Positions 57,687 to 64,000 of a stretch of DNA of 64,000 nt are shown here, one piece after another. The stretch comes from Streptomyces pristinaespiralis (GTDB lineage Bacteria > Actinomycetota > Actinomycetes > Streptomycetales > Streptomycetaceae), in NCBI RefSeq assembly GCF_001278075.1, contig NZ_CP011340.1, positions 6,321,501 to 6,385,500 of the forward strand, written 5' to 3'. Made by a program: the position numbers and the translations under genes. Each line of letters opens with the position of its first letter. Within the stretch, counting starts at the first letter, position 1. The notes beneath the pieces were generated by a model, which was not told the DNA's origin, did no database searches, and saw only the letters and a program-made list of their open reading frames with translations.

Positions 57687-58882
57687 CGTTCCGTGTCCGT
57701 CAGGGCGGCGAACGCCGTCTCGTGGGCCCGGCGGCGCTGGGTGTCCCGTGCGTGGATCTCGCGTGCGACGGCGGCCAGTTCGGCCGCCGGCGCGTGCAGG
57801 TCGACACGGCTGGCCTCCGCCACCTGCCGCGCCCACTCCTCCGGCACGGCCGCCTCGCCGCTCATGGCACCGGCGATCGCGCCGGCCATCGTCGCGATCG
57901 AGTCGCAGTCCCGCCCGTAGTTGACGGACGCCAGGACCGTACGGCGGTAGTCGCCGTCGTTGACCAGCAGCATGCCGAGCGCGATCGGGAGTTCCTCGAT
58001 GGAGTGGAGGCGGGAGGGGCGGCGTGCGCCCAGCGACGGTGCGCGGTAGTCGGGGCCGACCGTGTCGAAGGGGGCGACCGCCGCCCGCAGGGGCACCAGC
58101 GCCGACTCGAAGTCCGTGTAGCGAGCGGCCGCTTCGGCCACCGACTCGATCGCCGCCTGGGTGCCGTCCTTCGCCAGGGCCGTCGCCGCCTCGACGACCG
58201 ATGCGGGGGTGGCGCCCGGCATGCACGCGGCGGCGACGGCGGCCGCGAACACCCCGGCCGCCTCCCGCCCGTACGAGGACTGGTGGGCGCCCGCGATGTC
58301 GATCGCCTCCGCGTAGGCGGCCGCGGGGTCGGCCGCGTTGACCAGTCCCACCGGCGCCATGTACATCGCCGCACCGCAGTTCACGATGTTCCCGCTGCCC
58401 GCCTCTCGCGGGTCGTGGTGCCCGTAGTGCAGCCGGGCGACGAGCCACTTCTCGGCGAGGAAGAGCCGCTGGAGCGGAATGGCCTCGGCCTCGAGCTCCG
58501 GGATCCAGCGGGGGTTGGTGATGAGGTCGGGGACGAGGTGGTCGGCGACGGCGTACGCGTCGAGGTGGTCGCGGACCGTGGCGTACACCCCGATCAGCGC
58601 GTGCGTCATCAGGGTGTCGTCGGTGATGTGGCCGTCACCCTTGTGGTACGGCGCGATGGGGCGTGCGGTGCGCCAGTCGTCGCCGTGCCAGGGGCCGACG
58701 ATGCCGGTGACGCGGCCGCCGTGGCGTTCCACGATCTGGTCGGGAGTGTATCCCTCGACGGGGCCGCCGAGCGCGTCACCGACCGCTGCTCCGACGAGGC
58801 TGCCGGTGATCCGGTCTTCGAGTGAGAGGGGATGCGTCGCCGCTGCTGCGGTCGTCTTCGTCGCCGCCGTGGTCGTCGTCAT
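57683..58882 (-). CDS. ADP-ribosylglycohydrolase family protein, paralogue 2
   Basis: 399 residues, mostly one DraG/ARH domain: DRITGSLVGAAVGDALGGPV, ITDDTLMTHAL (T87-T90) and VNYGRDCDSIATMAGAIAGA, so all expected metal ligands are present. A Thr/Ala-rich stretch of ~18 residues precedes it. Family enzymes release ADP-ribose or related N- or O-glycosides from their targets. ATG at 58882, 75 bp after the stop of paralogue 3, the only non-overlapping junction in the operon. Confidence 0.92.
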   Translation of the reverse strand: MTTTTAATKTTAAAATHPLSLEDRITGSLVGAAVGDALGGPVEGYTPDQIVERHGGRVTGIVGPWHGDDWRTARPIAPYHKGDGHITDDTLMTHALIGVYATVRDHLDAYAVADHLVPDLITNPRWIPELEAEAIPLQRLFLAEKWLVARLHYGHHDPREAGSGNIVNCGAAMYMAPVGLVNAADPAAAYAEAIDIAGAHQSSYGREAAGVFAAAVAAACMPGATPASVVEAATALAKDGTQAAIESVAEAAARYTDFESALVPLRAAVAPFDTVGPDYRAPSLGARRPSRLHSIEELPIALGMLLVNDGDYRRTVLASVNYGRDCDSIATMAGAIAGAMSGEAAVPEEWARQVAEASRVDLHAPAAELAAVAREIHARDTQRRRAHETAFAALTDTER

Positions 58883-58957
58883 GTCGGAATTGTCCCCCTG
58901 TGGTGGCCGGCAACGGCGGACCTCGCTCCGGGGTTTCGGCCACCCGCCGGGATTCGG

Positions 58958-60685
58958 CTACCCGGCGGGCAGGGCGGCACCCGGCGGCAGCCCTCCCTGC
59001 GGACGGAGCGCCGTTTCGAGGAGGGCGGCGAGCTCGACGAGGTCCGTCCCCGCGAGACGGGGCAGAGCGCAGCCCGCCAGGGTGCGGCAGGCGTCCCGCC
59101 AGGTGGCGGGCACGGAACGGCCGCCGCCGAGCGCTCCGGTCAGTGCGCCCGCGAGGGCGGGCGCCGAGTCGGCGACGCGGGACAGGCACGCGGCCGAGGG
59201 CACCGCCTCGGCGACCTTGCCGCGCGCGGCGACCGCGACGGCGAGGGCGACCGGCACGGTCTCCGCGGCGGCGATGCCGTAGCTGTAGACGTGGTCGACG
59301 ATCTGGTGCTCGAGCAGCGGCACCAGCTCGAAGGCGCACGACGCGTGGCGGGCGAGCCCGACCGCGTGATGCGCGTTGCGGCCGATCTCCGTCGCCTCAG
59401 GGAGCTGGACGAGGGCCGCGTCGACGGCTGCGTCCACGTCCGCGCCGCCGAGCGCGGCGGCGACGGCGGCGGCCATGGCCCGGGCGCCGTGGACCCCGTC
59501 ACCGTCCTGCGTGTACCGGGCGTCGAACTCGGCCAGCCGGGCCGCGGCCGCCGGATCACCCGGGTGGACGACGGCGAGCACGGCCGCCCGCACACAGGCC
59601 GCGTCGTCGAAGTAGTGCGGGTTGTCGTGGCCGGTGGCGGGAGGGCGCAGGCCGGTTGCCAGGTTGCCGAGCCCCGCGCGCACGGAGATACGGGCGCGCA
59701 GCGGGAGCACGGCGGACTCGACCTCGGGAGCGCGCTCGGCCGCCGCGGCGACCTGGCCGGCGAGCGTGTTCCACGCGACGTCGATCGCGGCCCGCATACG
59801 GCGCTCCGGGGTGAGGCCGCGGAACAGCTGACCTGCGGCGGTGAGCACGGTCCCGGCGGCGAACGCCGCCCACTCGGCGTCGTCGGACGGGCCGAGCCGG
59901 AGCGGTTCGGGCGGCTGGTTGAGCGCGATGGGGACGGGCAGGGTGGTCGTGGCGTTCTGCTCGGCGAAGGTGTCGAGCTCGCGGGTCAGACGCCGGGTCC
60001 ACTCGGGCATCCGGGCGGCCCGGTGCCGTGCGGCCGGCCACCCGGCGGCGTCACCGGCGGCGAGTCCCAGCAGGAGGCCCTCGATCCGGCGTGGCCCGTC
60101 CGGCGCGGGGTACTCCGGCCGGCGGACCGGACGCCCGCCGGGTCGGGTGTGCTTGGGTGCCGGCGTGCCGAGGGAGGTACCGCGCGTGTGGCCCGTCTCG
60201 CCCGAGGGCCGGATGCCGAGGGCGGCCGGAGCGTGCGCGGCGGGCGCCGTCACCAAGGCGTGGGCCGCCGCGGCAGGCGGGCGGCCGGTCGCGGTGCCGT
60301 GCACGAGAACCACGTCGCTTCTGCGCACCCGGCTCGCGTTTCCGGCAGCGTCCGGCGCCCGGGCGGTGGGGGTGTCGTGGATGTGGACCGGGCCGGCGCT
60401 GTCGCGGGTCGGGTTCAGGTTTTCGGCGGTGTCCGGAGGCCGGGCGGTCGAGCCGCCGTGGACATGGACCAGGTCGGCGGCGTCCGGGGGCCCGGCGGGC
60501 GGGGTGTCGTGCACGTGGGCCAGGCCCGAGGCGTCCAGGGCCGGGCTCGCGTTTCCGGCGGCGCCCGGAGGCCGGGCGGGCGGGGCGTCGTGGACATGGA
60601 CCAAGCCGGAGGTGTCCCGGCTGGCGCTTCCGCCGGCGGACGCCGGCCCGGCCGTCGTGGGGTCGGGGTCCGGGCCGGGCGTCAT
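58958..60685 (-). CDS. ADP-ribosylglycohydrolase family protein, paralogue 3 (degenerate site, repeat extension)
   Basis: 575 residues. Residues ~1-200 form a low-complexity extension with five imperfect repeats around VHVHD-like cores. The ARH domain follows (RRIEGLLLGLAAGDAAGWPA). The first metal motif is GPSDDAEWA. The C-terminal motif reads SRVADSAPALAGALTGALGG: the first Asp of the usual D-x-D-T/S is Val, so one metal ligand is missing. It may be inactive, a binding protein, or of changed specificity. The ATG at 60685 overlaps the stop of paralogue 4 by 4 bp. Confidence 0.82.
   Translation of the reverse strand: MTPGPDPDPTTAGPASAGGSASRDTSGLVHVHDAPPARPPGAAGNASPALDASGLAHVHDTPPAGPPDAADLVHVHGGSTARPPDTAENLNPTRDSAGPVHIHDTPTARAPDAAGNASRVRRSDVVLVHGTATGRPPAAAAHALVTAPAAHAPAALGIRPSGETGHTRGTSLGTPAPKHTRPGGRPVRRPEYPAPDGPRRIEGLLLGLAAGDAAGWPAARHRAARMPEWTRRLTRELDTFAEQNATTTLPVPIALNQPPEPLRLGPSDDAEWAAFAAGTVLTAAGQLFRGLTPERRMRAAIDVAWNTLAGQVAAAAERAPEVESAVLPLRARISVRAGLGNLATGLRPPATGHDNPHYFDDAACVRAAVLAVVHPGDPAAAARLAEFDARYTQDGDGVHGARAMAAAVAAALGGADVDAAVDAALVQLPEATEIGRNAHHAVGLARHASCAFELVPLLEHQIVDHVYSYGIAAAETVPVALAVAVAARGKVAEAVPSAACLSRVADSAPALAGALTGALGGGRSVPATWRDACRTLAGCALPRLAGTDLVELAALLETALRPQGGLPPGAALPAG
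60265..60613 (-). repeat. HxH-containing repeats in the N-terminal extension of paralogue 3
   Basis: Five imperfect units of 17-27 residues. Their cores are LVHVHDAPPARPPG, LAHVHDTPPAGPPDA, LVHVHGGSTARPPDT, PVHIHDTPTARAPDA and VVLVHGTATGRPPAA. DNA-level similarity is clear (for example GTGGACATGGACCA near 60462 and TGGACATGGACCA near 60592), so these arose by duplication. Confidence 0.85.
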
Positions 60686-61731
60686 GCCGGGCCGTCCGAG
60701 GCGTCCGAGGCATTCGCGTCGTCCGCGTCGTCCGGGGTCAGCAGATCGGCGATGTCCAGGACGTGGTACCCCCGCATGGACGGGAGGCAGCTGCCGCGCA
60801 CCGGGCCGATCGCCGACGCCCATTCCGGGGGGATCGCCGAGGAACCGGACACCGAGCCCGCCAGTGCACCCGCGACCGCCGCCGTGGTGTCGGCGTCACG
60901 GCCCATGTTGACCGCGGTCAGCACCGACGCGCGGAAGTCGCCCCGTGCCGCCGCGAACGCGCCGAACGCGAGACCGACCGCCTCGGGGGCCAGGTCCGTC
61001 CACGGGTAGCCGCCGATCACGACCGCCGAGCGGACCGCGCGCTCCATGGACAGGGCGTCGGGGTAGGTCCGTCCGGCCGCGACGACCGCCCGCCGCATGG
61101 AGCGGGCCGTCCAGGAGTCCATGGGGACGACGGACAGCGCCGCGCCGATGACCCCCGCCGGTCCCGCGCCGCCCATGGCCGCCGCGACACCCGCCGCCAC
61201 CGCCCGGCCCCCGTAGATCCCCTCGCCGTCGTGGCTGACGCTTCCGTCGATGGCCACCAGCCGTGCCGCTTCCGAGGGGCGGCCGGCGGCGAAGACGCCG
61301 AAGGGGGCGGCCCGCATCGCGAGACCGTCGCTCCACGCGTGCCGGTGCTGGGCGGAGATGGGGGCCGCGAGGCCCCTGCGGAGGTTCTCCAGGGTGCCGC
61401 GCTCGCTGAACCCCGCCCCGCGGAACGGCCCTTCGTCCAGGTCCGCGATCCACTCGTGCCACGCGGCCTCGACATGGGCGACGGTCAGGGCGGAGCCGTG
61501 GCGGGCCAGCAGCAGACCGGAGAAGATCGCGTACTCGGTGTCGTCGGTGCCTGCCGGGTCGTCGCTCACGAAACCCTCGATGCGGCCCCAGCGGCCGCGG
61601 ATCTCGGAGGGCCGCAGGTTCTCGGCCGGGGCCCCGAGCGCGTCGCCGACCGCGAGGCCGAGGAGCGCTCCGCGGGCCCGGTCGAGCAGGGCGGCGGTGG
61701 AACCGGAGCCGGACGCTTCCAGCACTTCCAT
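60682..61731 (-). CDS. ADP-ribosylglycohydrolase family protein, paralogue 4 (canonical)
   Basis: 349 residues, the most typical member: LLDRARGALLGLAVGDALGA at the N-terminus, metal motif GTDDTEYA (T62-T65), SHDGEGIYGG, and NMGRDADTTAAVAGALAGS (D279, D281, T282). All expected binuclear metal ligands are there. First gene of the seven-gene operon. The ATG at 61731 has AAGGGGACC upstream on the minus strand. A LacI-type palindrome lies 69 bp before the start. Confidence 0.93.
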   Translation of the reverse strand: MEVLEASGSGSTAALLDRARGALLGLAVGDALGAPAENLRPSEIRGRWGRIEGFVSDDPAGTDDTEYAIFSGLLLARHGSALTVAHVEAAWHEWIADLDEGPFRGAGFSERGTLENLRRGLAAPISAQHRHAWSDGLAMRAAPFGVFAAGRPSEAARLVAIDGSVSHDGEGIYGGRAVAAGVAAAMGGAGPAGVIGAALSVVPMDSWTARSMRRAVVAAGRTYPDALSMERAVRSAVVIGGYPWTDLAPEAVGLAFGAFAAARGDFRASVLTAVNMGRDADTTAAVAGALAGSVSGSSAIPPEWASAIGPVRGSCLPSMRGYHVLDIADLLTPDDADDANASDASDGPA

Positions 61732-61959
61732 GAAGGTCCCCTTCGCGCGCGCGAGCCTTGTTCCTCGATCTGTGCCACGAGCCGCCCGCGATGAGTCGGA
61801 GAAACGTTTCTGTCACCCGCTTCGCCCAGCGTTCAGGCCGGTGTCCCGCCCAAGTAAGTAAAGCCTGCCTTGCTGGTATGCCCCTTACATTCGGCGTATC
61901 TTCGAGGACGTCGAGGGGGGTGTGGCCGATCGGGCCGCTGCCCGAGGAAGGGGAGAGCC
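61732..61959. other. Divergent promoter region between the ADP-ribosylglycohydrolase operon and the VIT gene
   Basis: 228 bp containing the AGAAACGTTTCT palindrome (61800-61811) and a lower-GC stretch (61851-61910). That stretch probably includes the VIT-gene promoter and a weak DtxR-like sequence (61855-61873). No ORF. Confidence 0.6.
61800..61811. promoter_or_regulatory. LacI-type operator candidate
   Basis: AGAAACGTTTCT is a perfect 12-bp palindrome with the central AACGTT typical of LacI/GalR-family operators. It lies 69 bp upstream of the first ADP-ribosylglycohydrolase gene, where it could block the promoter. No LacI-family gene is in the window. Confidence 0.5.
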
Positions 61960-62688
61960 GTGTCCATCATCGAGACCGAGGCGACGCTGCACGAGGCGCA
62001 CCGTGACAACCACACGCACCGTGATGTGAACGGTGGTTGGCTGCGTCCGGCCGTGTTCGGGGCGATGGACGGACTGGTCTCCAACCTCGCGCTGATGACC
62101 GGTGTCGCCGGTGGGGCGGTCTCCCAGCAGACCGTCGTCATCGCGGGACTGGCCGGACTCGCCGCGGGCGCCTTCTCCATGGCGGCCGGCGAGTACACCT
62201 CCGTCGCCTCCCAGCGTGAACTGGTCCAGGCCGAACTGGACGTGGAACGCAGGGAGTTGCGCAAGCATCCGGTCGACGAGATGGAAGAGCTGGCCGCCCT
62301 GTACGTGGCCCGCGGTGTGCAGCCGGCGCTCGCCCGCGAAGTGGCGATGCAGCTGTCCAAGGACCCCGAGCAGGCCCTCGAGATCCACGCCCGCGAGGAG
62401 CTGGGCATCGACCCGGACGACCTGCCCTCGCCGCTCGTCGCCGCCGTGTCCTCGTTCGGTTCGTTCGCGCTGGGAGCACTGCTGCCGGTGCTGCCGTACC
62501 TCCTGGGGGCGAGCACGATGTGGCCCGCGGTGATGCTGGCGCTTCTCGGCCTGTTCGCGTGCGGCGCGCTGGTGGCGAAGGTCACGGCCCGCAGCTGGTG
62601 GTTCAGCGGTGTGCGCCAGCTCGCCCTCGGTGGCACGGCGGCGGCGCTCACGTACGGCCTGGGCACGCTCATCGGGACCGCCGTCTGA
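61960..62688 (+). CDS. VIT1/CCC1-family metal transporter
   Basis: 242 residues. An N-terminal His-rich segment (HEAHRDNHTHRDVNGG), then the first helices with VFGAMDGLVSNLALMTGVAG and AGAFSMAAGEYTSVASQREL, a hydrophilic metal-binding-type helical loop (residues ~90-150), and two or three C-terminal helices. This is the vacuolar-iron-transporter family, which exports Fe or Mn from the cytoplasm. GTG at 61960 with GAGGAAGGGGAG upstream. It is divergent from the glycohydrolase operon and followed by a terminator. Confidence 0.92.
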   Translation: MSIIETEATLHEAHRDNHTHRDVNGGWLRPAVFGAMDGLVSNLALMTGVAGGAVSQQTVVIAGLAGLAAGAFSMAAGEYTSVASQRELVQAELDVERRELRKHPVDEMEELAALYVARGVQPALAREVAMQLSKDPEQALEIHAREELGIDPDDLPSPLVAAVSSFGSFALGALLPVLPYLLGASTMWPAVMLALLGLFACGALVAKVTARSWWFSGVRQLALGGTAAALTYGLGTLIGTAV

Positions 62689-62712
62689 CCCGCCCCGCTC
62701 CGCCTCGTCACC

Positions 62713-62739
62713 GCACCGGCTCCCGTGGGGAGCCGGTGC
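62713..62739 (+). terminator. Terminator after the VIT-family gene
   Basis: A perfect 12-bp stem (62713-62724 with 62728-62739) around a GTG loop, 24 bp after the stop. Confidence 0.88.
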
Positions 62740-62847
62740 GTTCGCGTTTCCGGCCCGCGTCCCGCACCCTGTGACGTAGGTCCTGCCGCGAAGGCGCCCA
62801 GGGGTGAGACACTATGCAAGGCGCAACATAAGTAGCCGGTACTCGGT

Positions 62848-62859
62848 GGTTTCGAAACC
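62848..62859. promoter_or_regulatory. Palindrome in the gltB leader
   Basis: GGTTTCGAAACC is a perfect 12-bp palindrome about 240 bp upstream of gltB. A second palindrome, CGAAATTTCG, lies at 63030-63039. Either could be a regulator site. Confidence 0.3.
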
Positions 62860-63096
62860 GCAATCCCCGGGCATTAGCCGAAAACGCTGTGGGCAATGAG
62901 GCCTGCTCTGCGAGAGTCCTCCGGATGTCGATCTGTCCGTTGTGACCCACCTTCACCGCCAGGGGCGGTGTCCGCATGCTGGAATGAGCTATCCGCTTCT
63001 CGAGAAGCCCTCCATCATGTAACCTGCACGAAATTTCGCGGAGGGCCAACGTCGTCCCTCGGCACTGCACATGCCACGACGACGACGGGAGAGCCG

Positions 63097-64000
63097 ATGC
63101 GTTCCGACGCCTGGTCGCCCATGGACGGTCGCCCCGCCCCCCAGGGGATGTACGACCCCCGTAACGAACACGACGCCTGCGGTGTCGGGTTCGTGGCCAC
63201 CCTCACCGGTGTTGCCAGCCATGAGCTGGTCGAGCAGGCGCTGACCGTTCTCCGGAACCTCGAGCACCGCGGCGCCACCGGCTCCGAGCCCGACTCCGGC
63301 GACGGCGCGGGCATCCTGCTCCAGGTCCCGGACGCCTTCCTGCGCGAGGTCACCGCGTTCGAGCTGCCTAAGGCCGGCTCGTACGCCGTCGGAATCGCCT
63401 TCCTCCCGGCCGACGCGGAGGACAACGAGGCCGCCGTCTCGAGGATCGAGACGATCGCCGGCGAAGAGGGCCTCACCGTCCTCGGCTGGCGTGAGGTCCC
63501 CGTCACTCCCGACCTGCTCGGCAACGGCGCCCGCGCCACCATGCCCGCCTTCCGTCAGCTCTTCGTGGGCGACGGCAGCAGCGAGGGCATCGCGCTGGAC
63601 CGCAAGGCGTTCGTGCTGCGCAAGCGCGCCGAGCGCGAGGCCGGCGTCTACTTCCCGTCGCTCTCCGCGCGCACCATCGTCTACAAGGGCATGCTGACCA
63701 CCGGCCAGCTGGAGCCCTTCTTCCCGGACCTGTCCGACCGGCGCTTCGCCACGGCCGTGGCGCTCGTCCACTCGCGGTTCTCCACGAACACGTTCCCGAG
63801 CTGGCCGCTGGCCCACCCGTACCGCTTCGTCGCGCACAACGGCGAGATCAACACGGTCAAGGGCAACCGCAACTGGATGCGCGCCCGTGAGTCGCAGCTC
63901 GCCTCCAAGCTGTTCAACTCCGGCGCCGGCAAGATCGACCGGATCTTCCCCGTCTGCACCCCGGACGCCTCCGACTCCGCCTCCTTCGACGAGGTCCTGG
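63097..64000 (+). CDS. gltB: Glutamate synthase large subunit, N-terminal part (3' end outside window)
   Basis: Makes two glutamates from glutamine and 2-oxoglutarate. The visible 301 codons cover the start of the glutaminase (Ntn) domain. Cys28 in [14 protein letters not shown] is the expected N-terminal nucleophile after removal of a short propeptide. [18 protein letters not shown] and [17 protein letters not shown] are conserved family blocks. The ATG at 63097 has GGGAGAG upstream. A gltD partner would be expected downstream, outside the window. Confidence 0.97.
   Translation, partial: MRSDAWSPMDGRPAPQGMYDPRNEHDACGVGFVATLTGVASHELVEQALTVLRNLEHRGATGSEPDSGDGAGILLQVPDAFLREVTAFELPKAGSYAVGIAFLPADAEDNEAAVSRIETIAGEEGLTVLGWREVPVTPDLLGNGARATMPAFRQLFVGDGSSEGIALDRKAFVLRKRAEREAGVYFPSLSARTIVYKGMLTTGQLEPFFPDLSDRRFATAVALVHSRFSTNTFPSWPLAHPYRFVAHNGEINTVKGNRNWMRARESQLASKLFNSGAGKIDRIFPVCTPDASDSASFDEVL

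Larger units (their letters stand above)
62689..63096. other. Long leader region upstream of gltB
   Basis: 408 bp: the VIT-gene terminator, then about 350 bp with lower GC than the genes. It contains GGTTTCGAAACC (62848-62859), a 7-bp hairpin (62955-62971) and CGAAATTTCG (63030-63039). No ORF on either strand has coding-like GC3. It probably holds the gltB promoter and regulatory sites. Confidence 0.55.

Noticed and set aside
62708..63070. 120-codon minus-strand open frame upstream of gltB
   Set aside because: No ribosome-binding site, poor GC3 pattern, and it overlaps the VIT-gene terminator.

Overview
This window is a high-GC, protein-dense stretch that looks like the core chromosome of a Streptomyces. 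Third codon positions are almost all G or C, GTG starts are common, many genes overlap by 4 bp (ATGA or GTGA), and gene order is typical of the genus: ileS, a DksA-like gene, lspA, dnaE, the his operon, the trp genes, lgt and gltB. I saw no rRNA, tRNA, prophage or CRISPR array. The single mobile-element-like gene is a solitary TnpB homologue.

Layout. 1-2357 is the 5' part of ileS (minus strand), preceded by a T-box leader and a promoter. 2919-6933 holds a DksA/TraR zinc-finger protein with a very long Lys/Ala-rich N-terminus, lspA, an RluA-type pseudouridine synthase and a GNAT acetyltransferase. 6987-11840 holds an MscS channel, a dienelactone-hydrolase-like protein, a secreted M43-like metalloprotease and a Tat-exported PhoD phosphatase. 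11870-13785 looks inserted: a G+T-rich leader, a TnpB-like gene without zinc-ribbon cysteines and, at its 3' end, a run of hairpins. 13792-16750 holds a membrane-anchored DsbA-like protein, a membrane protein and a DUF2252 protein. dnaE follows at 16986-20525, then a conserved 57-residue basic protein, an NYN-domain protein, an ABC exporter pair, a DUF2567 protein, a YbaK deacylase, a LON-substrate-binding-domain protein and two uncharacterised proteins.

Biosynthesis. The histidine operon hisD-hisC-hisB-(small membrane protein)-hisH-priA-(RidA)-hisF runs from 29082 to 34864 with every junction overlapping. hisI lies 8 kb away, directly in front of trpE. The trp region follows: trpE, three small membrane-protein genes, trpC, trpM, trpB, trpA, then a second DsbA-like gene and lgt. 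PriA does both the HisA and TrpF reactions in actinobacteria, which links the two pathways. Between the his and trp blocks lie a secreted cutinase/PET-hydrolase-like enzyme, a LuxR-type (LAL) regulator behind a ten-unit 9-bp tandem repeat, and a PucR-like regulator next to an acetate-permease-type symporter.

The most notable unexplained system is a seven-gene minus-strand operon (61731 down to 53196). It encodes four different ADP-ribosylglycohydrolase (DraG/ARH) paralogues, a ribokinase-family kinase, a class III CoA-transferase and a CitE-like CoA-ester lyase. Five of its six junctions are 4-bp overlaps, and a LacI-type palindrome lies upstream of the first gene. One paralogue has lost a metal-ligand Asp and carries a repetitive HxH-rich N-terminal extension. 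The order suggests glycosidic cleavage, then sugar phosphorylation and acyl-CoA breakdown, but the substrate cannot be read from the sequence. A VIT-family metal transporter and the start of gltB close the window.
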